A stretch of DNA of 9,656 nt from Phycisphaerae bacterium (GTDB taxonomy: Bacteria; Planctomycetota; Phycisphaerae; Sedimentisphaerales; Anaerobacaceae). The translations under genes were made by a program, and so were the position numbers. The notes under the pieces are model-generated. The model was not told the DNA's origin, did no database searches, and saw nothing but the letters and a program-made list of their open reading frames with translations. Shown here piece after piece: positions 7,038 through 9,656 of this stretch (positions within the stretch are counted from its first letter, which is position 1; every line of letters begins with the position of its first letter). The DNA lies in contig JAUWBX010000037.1 of the NCBI GenBank assembly GCA_030609625.1, positions 1 to 9,656 on the forward strand, read 5' to 3'.

Positions 7038-7153
7038 ATCTGTTGCGGAAAACAAAAACCGACGATGTCACCCCTGCGGAAGCAGGGGTCCAGAACGAAA
7101 AAGCTGGATTCCCGCTTTCGCGGGAATGACAAATACTGTTTCCGCAACAGGTA
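7038..7153. mobile_element. MITE-like 116-bp inverted-repeat element with 9-bp target duplication
   Basis: The ends are CTGTTGCGGAAA (7040-7051) and TTTCCGCAACAG (7139-7150), a perfect 12-bp inverted repeat that extends to 15 bp with one mismatch. Inside are two tetraloop hairpins: ACCCCTGC/GCAGGGGT (7070-7077, 7082-7089) and ATTCCCGC/GCGGGAAT (7108-7115, 7120-7127), joined by a 10-base spacer (7094-7103). The element is flanked by CTAACTAAT at 7029-7037 and 7154-7162, which looks like a target-site duplication. It has no coding capacity, so mobility would depend on a transposase elsewhere. It separates two convergent genes, and both stop codons lie in the flanking repeats. Confidence 0.75.
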
Positions 7154-7157
7154 CTAA

Positions 7158-8564
7158 CTAATCGAGTACAATCTCATCTTTATAGCTCGGAACAACTACT
7201 TGCCAGCCTGTTTTCTGCCTGACGTAATCGCCGAAACGGTTTGCGCTTTCGGACTCGCCGTGTACGACAAACAACTTTCTGGGCGGCTTTTCCAATGTGC
7301 TCAACCATTTGAATAGCTCGTCCCTGTCCGCATGGGCAGAAAAACCATTTATCCGGACAATTCTTGCCCTGACCGGGTACTCCCGGCCGAGGATTCTAAC
7401 CTGTTTTTCGCCGTCAACGATTCGTCTGCCAAGTGTGCCGAACGCCTGATAGCCTACGAACATTATTGTGTTCTGTGGATTGGCGATGTTGTTGACCAGG
7501 TGGTGTTTTACCCTGCCGCCTGTGCACATCCCGGAGCCTGCAATGACAATAACCGTGCCTTTTATGTGGTTAATTGCCTTTGATTCCTCGGCCCTGCCTG
7601 CCAGCTCCAGTCCCGGCAGGTCAAAAGGAGATTTATGCCGTTTGACAAATTCGGTCATTTCTTCATCGAACAACTCAACGTGACGTTTGAAAACCTTAGT
7701 AACCCTCGTGGCCATCGGACTGTCTAAGAAAATTTTCAATTGTGGTATCGTTCCTTCAAGGAGTAATTCGTTTATGTAATATAGAACCTCCTGCGAACGT
7801 TCGAGAGCGAAGCTTGGGATGATAATATTACCACCGGCTTTTCTCGTTGAGTTTATCACCTCACCAATCAGCTTCTTTATATCTCCAGTATCCTCATGTA
7901 CTCTATCGCCGTAAGTGGACTCAATGAGAACGTAGTCAGCCTTGTCAAAAACAGTTGGGTCGCATACGATGGGTCTGTCAGGCCGGCCGATGTCACCAGA
8001 GAACAAAATAATCCTTTCTTCACCCTCCTGTCGTACCTTTACCCTTATGATGGAAGAGCCGAGGACGTGACCGGCGTCATAGAAAGTCGCTTCCACTCCA
8101 CCGCCAATATCGATGGACTTGCTGTATTCAACCTGCGAAAAAAGTGGTAAGCAGGCCTCCGCGTCTTCGGTAGTATAGAGCGGGACCACCGGATACGGGC
8201 CTTTTCGACCTTCCCGCTTATGTCTTTTGCGCTTATACTCGGCGTCCTCTTCCTGTATCTTGGCCGAATCTAATAATATTATCTGTACAATCTCCGCAGT
8301 GGCAGCGGTACAGTATATCTTACCTTTGAATCCCTCTCGAACCAGCTTGGGCAATAAGCCGCAATGGTCCAGATGTGCGTGAGTTAAAAGAACGGCATCA
8401 ATACTATCAGGGGGCACTTCAAAAGGCTCCCAGTTTCTTGCCTTGAACTGCCGTTCCTGATATAGTCCGCAATCCACAAGAAGCCTGGTGCCGTTGGCCT
8501 GTAACAAATGTCGCGAACCAGTAACGTTCTGAGCTGCACCGAGAAACTTTACCTTTAGCTGCAT
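7158..8564 (-). CDS. Beta-CASP metallo-beta-lactamase ribonuclease, CPSF73-like
   Basis: From the ATG at 8564 the product has 468 residues. It has the metallo-beta-lactamase signature THAHLDHCG (61-69), His166 in DAGHVLGS, Asp191 in SGDIGRPDRP, then the beta-CASP region with motif A ESTYGD (215-220) and GSGMCTGGR (343-351), and a C-terminal RMMBL segment with GFSAHAD (407-413) and VVHGE (433-437). These residues bind two zinc ions in nucleases that cleave RNA endo- or exonucleolytically, as CPSF73 and bacterial relatives do. All key residues are present. The ATG has GAGG six bases upstream; an in-frame TTG at 8633 is rejected because it lies in the -35 box of the promoter. It is monocistronic and converges on the radical SAM gene. 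RNA processing or turnover is the likely role; the target is unknown. Confidence 0.92.
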   Translation of the reverse strand: MQLKVKFLGAAQNVTGSRHLLQANGTRLLVDCGLYQERQFKARNWEPFEVPPDSIDAVLLTHAHLDHCGLLPKLVREGFKGKIYCTAATAEIVQIILLDSAKIQEEDAEYKRKRHKREGRKGPYPVVPLYTTEDAEACLPLFSQVEYSKSIDIGGGVEATFYDAGHVLGSSIIRVKVRQEGEERIILFSGDIGRPDRPIVCDPTVFDKADYVLIESTYGDRVHEDTGDIKKLIGEVINSTRKAGGNIIIPSFALERSQEVLYYINELLLEGTIPQLKIFLDSPMATRVTKVFKRHVELFDEEMTEFVKRHKSPFDLPGLELAGRAEESKAINHIKGTVIVIAGSGMCTGGRVKHHLVNNIANPQNTIMFVGYQAFGTLGRRIVDGEKQVRILGREYPVRARIVRINGFSAHADRDELFKWLSTLEKPPRKLFVVHGESESANRFGDYVRQKTGWQVVVPSYKDEIVLD

Positions 8565-8604
8565 GCTATGCCTCACCGTATAAACGTTGATTTTTAGAGA
8601 GAAA

Positions 8605-8633
8605 ATTCTACAGGCACTTAGGGACAATGTCAA
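8605..8633 (-). promoter_or_regulatory. Sigma-70-type promoter of the beta-CASP nuclease gene
   Basis: On the minus strand TTGACA (8633-8628, perfect) and TAGAAT (8610-8605, five of six) are 17 bases apart. The transcript should start near 8598, leaving a leader of about 34 bases before the ATG at 8564. This placement decides the gene start. Confidence 0.75.
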
Positions 8634-8666
8634 ACAAAAAAGCTGAGCGGGGACGCTAATATATCG

Positions 8667-8696
8667 TGAAGCCCTTCGGCTGCGCTCAGGACAGAC
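8667..8696. repeat. REP-like fragment of the TGCGCTC family
   Basis: CTTCGGCTGCGCTCAGGACA (8674-8693) shares the CTTCG-CTGCGCTC-GACA core with the 28-bp repeat at 3193-3276 (CTTCGCTGCGCTCC at 3189-3202). It is a single copy here, upstream of the nuclease promoter. It is a short, partial match, so relatedness is an inference. Confidence 0.5.
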
Positions 8697-8715
8697 TCCT
8701 TTGACTCAACTCAAG

Positions 8716-8799
8716 GTAAACTGTGAAGCGTGAAGAGTGAAGAGTATCTCGTATTGCGTATAGAGAACAGCGTACAGCGTTGAGCGTTTAGCATATCGC
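8716..8799. repeat. Degenerate 7-base periodic array, about 12 units
   Basis: Cut into sevens from 8716, ten of the twelve units begin with GT and most end in GC or GA. The units include GTGAAGC (8723), GTGAAGA (8730 and 8737), GTATTGC (8751), GTACAGC (8772), GTTGAGC (8779) and GTTTAGC (8786). The register holds across the 84 bases with no insertion or deletion, although the middle two to four bases of each unit vary. This resembles the heptameric short tandem repeats known from some cyanobacteria in period, not in sequence. A frame reading through it on the minus strand is regarded as spurious. Confidence 0.7.
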
Positions 8800-8845
8800 A
8801 AAAGAAATTCAAAAATGTGGTGACCTGTTGCGCGAGCGGGATAAT

Positions 8846-8883
8846 GTACATAGTCCTTTTGATTAGTCAAAAGGACTACGTGC
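8846..8883. repeat. Long near-perfect hairpin
   Basis: TAGTCCTTTTGA (8851-8862) and TCAAAAGGACTA (8867-8878) form a perfect 12-bp stem around a TTAG loop. Beyond one mismatch (8850/8879) four more pairs, including one G-T, extend the stem to 8846 and 8883. No T-tract follows on the plus strand, so a Rho-independent terminator is unlikely. It could be a transposase recognition hairpin or a decayed element end. Confidence 0.7.
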
Positions 8884-8970
8884 TTTATAAGATACGAATC
8901 AATATAGTGTTTGCCAGGCATACCGTAATCGGTTTTAGTGATGGCGGTTTGTCGAAATTGCAGTTTTTTC

Positions 8971-8997
8971 ACTTGTGCACTTGTGCCTTATGCACTA
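8971..8997. repeat. Short GTGC-rich tandem repeat
   Basis: ACTTGTGC occurs twice head to tail (8971-8978, 8979-8986), followed by the related CTTATGC (8987-8993). It is short, and its significance is unclear. Confidence 0.45.
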
Positions 8998-9097
8998 AAT
9001 TACGTTGACTGCGGGATTTACATTTTTAAGATATTTGAACCCGGCAGGGGGCAAAAAAAGTTGTGAAAAATCAAAAGGCAAAAATAAAGAACTTAAT

Positions 9098-9208
9098 ATG
9101 GTGGGGCAAGCCCCACCCTACAATTGGCTATGTTGAGAATAAAAACATATCGGGATGAGGAGCTATACCTCATCTTAAAAGTTTGTAGGGTGGGGCTTGC
9201 CCCACCAT
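9098..9208. repeat. Pair of inverted REP sequences (BIME) beside the RAYT gene
   Basis: Two 26-bp arms, 9098-9123 and 9183-9208, are exact reverse complements. Each contains its own hairpin, GGTGGGGC/GCCCCACC with a 2-base loop, preceded on its 5' side by GTAG (9185-9188 on the plus strand; 9120-9117 on the minus strand), the tetranucleotide head typical of REPs recognised by RAYT transposases. The 59-base spacer holds a third hairpin, GATGAGG (9154-9160) with CCTCATC (9168-9174). The right arm ends four bases from the transposase stop. Confidence 0.85.
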
Positions 9209-9212
9209 TTTG

Positions 9213-9656
9213 TTATTCTCCAAAAGCCTCAATGTTAATTTTAATAACTTCCTCAAAATCATTACTTCTGCCGTAAAATCCTTCTCTGACATATCGTTGA
9301 TATGTTGACCACGGCCAATCTTCAACCCGATGAACCAATCCATGTTTGACCGGATTATAATGAATATAATCGACGTGGCGCTGAAAGTCATTCTCATCTC
9401 GGATCTGATGTTCCCAAAACCTCCGCTGCCATATACAAACCTCTCCTTTGCGTATTCGAGATTCTGTAACCTGTTTTTTCCGACCAACCAATTTCAAATA
9501 TTCTTTACTAAACATACCTTTTATTGATGACCATCTTTTCGAAAAATCCAAATCATCTTCCGGAAGTTTCCACACACAATGCAAATGATCCGGCAAAAGA
9601 CAAAATGCGACAGTCTCATAAGGTCGATGCGATTGTGTTTTGCGAATAGCGTCTCT
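9213..9656 (-). CDS. REP-associated tyrosine transposase (RAYT), N-terminus beyond window
   Basis: The frame is open from the right edge to a TAA at 9215-9213, giving 147 residues. A TTG at 9596 is in frame but is not the true start, because family-like sequence continues upstream of it. Visible motifs are the metal-binding HUH pair in LPDHLHCVW (His24 and His26 of the visible part), WQRRFWEHQIRDENDF, and HVDYIHYNPVKHGLV, whose DYI tyrosine (about residue 97) is the expected nucleophile, followed by WPWSTYQRYV. This is the Y1-type single-strand transposase fold of RAYTs related to IS200/IS605 TnpA, which cut and join REP hairpins. About the first 40-50 residues lie outside the window. The paired REPs immediately downstream are its likely substrate. 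All visible catalytic residues are intact. Confidence 0.92.
   Translation of the reverse strand, partial: RDAIRKTQSHRPYETVAFCLLPDHLHCVWKLPEDDLDFSKRWSSIKGMFSKEYLKLVGRKKQVTESRIRKGEVCIWQRRFWEHQIRDENDFQRHVDYIHYNPVKHGLVHRVEDWPWSTYQRYVREGFYGRSNDFEEVIKINIEAFGE

Larger units (their letters stand above)
8634..9212. other. Gene-free, repeat-rich intergenic region
   Basis: No credible gene is seen here. The open frames present are built from repeats, lack family-like motifs, or are shadows of the downstream transposase frame. The stretch carries, in order, a REP-like fragment, a 7-base periodic array, a long hairpin, a short GTGC-rich tandem, an A-rich stretch (about 9047-9095) and a pair of inverted REPs; these are listed separately. 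Confidence 0.8.

Noticed and set aside
7067..7130. Bidirectional Rho-independent terminator between the convergent genes
   Set aside because: The hairpins are stable but neither is followed by a T-rich run on either strand; a mobile-element origin explains them better, although some termination effect cannot be excluded.
8565..8633. N-terminal extension of the beta-CASP nuclease from a TTG at 8633
   Set aside because: The TTG is part of a perfect -35 box, the added residues do not look like the family, and the ATG at 8564 has a good ribosome site.
8706..8972. An 88-codon minus-strand open frame
   Set aside because: Much of it is the translation of the 7-base array and the long hairpin; there is no recognisable motif and no good ribosome site, so it is probably spurious.
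9170..9487. A 105-codon minus-strand open frame
   Set aside because: It overlaps the RAYT gene in another frame and runs into the REP, while the RAYT frame carries all the catalytic motifs.

Overview
The window looks like chromosomal DNA of an environmental bacterium, most plausibly a planctomycete of the Phycisphaerae/Sedimentisphaerales type. That placement is an inference: it rests on recognising a DUF6599 / Tat-exported DUF362 / DUF4832 / polyferredoxin gene set and on the style of the intergenic repeats, and no rRNA or other marker gene is present. There are eight genes, two of them cut by the window edges, and the intergenic DNA is unusually rich in palindromic and tandem repeats.

Left half (1-4,450), minus strand: a probable operon reads leftward from a near-consensus promoter at about 4,340-4,367. 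Its order is a membrane-anchored DUF6599 protein, a DUF362 protein with a twin-arginine signal, a secreted DUF4832 protein with a glycoside-hydrolase-like barrel (start and stop overlap as ATGA), and a multi-pass polyferredoxin-type 4Fe-4S membrane protein that runs off the left edge. A 255-base gap between the first two genes is filled by a two-hairpin palindromic element and a 28-bp tandem repeat that reaches into the stop codon of the DUF6599 gene.

Middle (4,390-7,036), plus strand: a perfect sigma-70-type promoter (TTGACA, 17 bp, TATAAT) drives tatA, tatC and a radical SAM gene with a cobalamin-binding-type N-terminal region. A minimal Tat translocase is therefore transcribed divergently from an operon that encodes a likely Tat substrate and a membrane iron-sulfur protein. 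The simplest reading is a cell-envelope redox or maturation module with its export machinery alongside, but the substrate and reaction cannot be seen.

Right half (7,037-9,656): the radical SAM gene converges on a gene for a beta-CASP metallo-beta-lactamase ribonuclease of the CPSF73 type, which has its own good promoter. Between their stop codons lies a 116-bp inverted-repeat element flanked by a 9-bp direct repeat that contains both stop codons. Joining the flanks with one repeat copy rebuilds two convergent genes with overlapping stops, so this looks like a MITE-type insertion that harmed neither gene. From 8,634 to 9,212 there is no credible gene but several structures: a REP-like fragment, an array with 7-base periodicity, a long perfect hairpin, and a pair of inverted REP sequences with GTAG heads. 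The REP pair abuts the stop of a REP-associated tyrosine transposase (RAYT) that runs off the right edge, which is a typical REPtron arrangement.

No wholly new defence or biosynthetic system was recognised. The most interesting material is the repeat biology and the Tat/DUF362/polyferredoxin/DUF4832 association.
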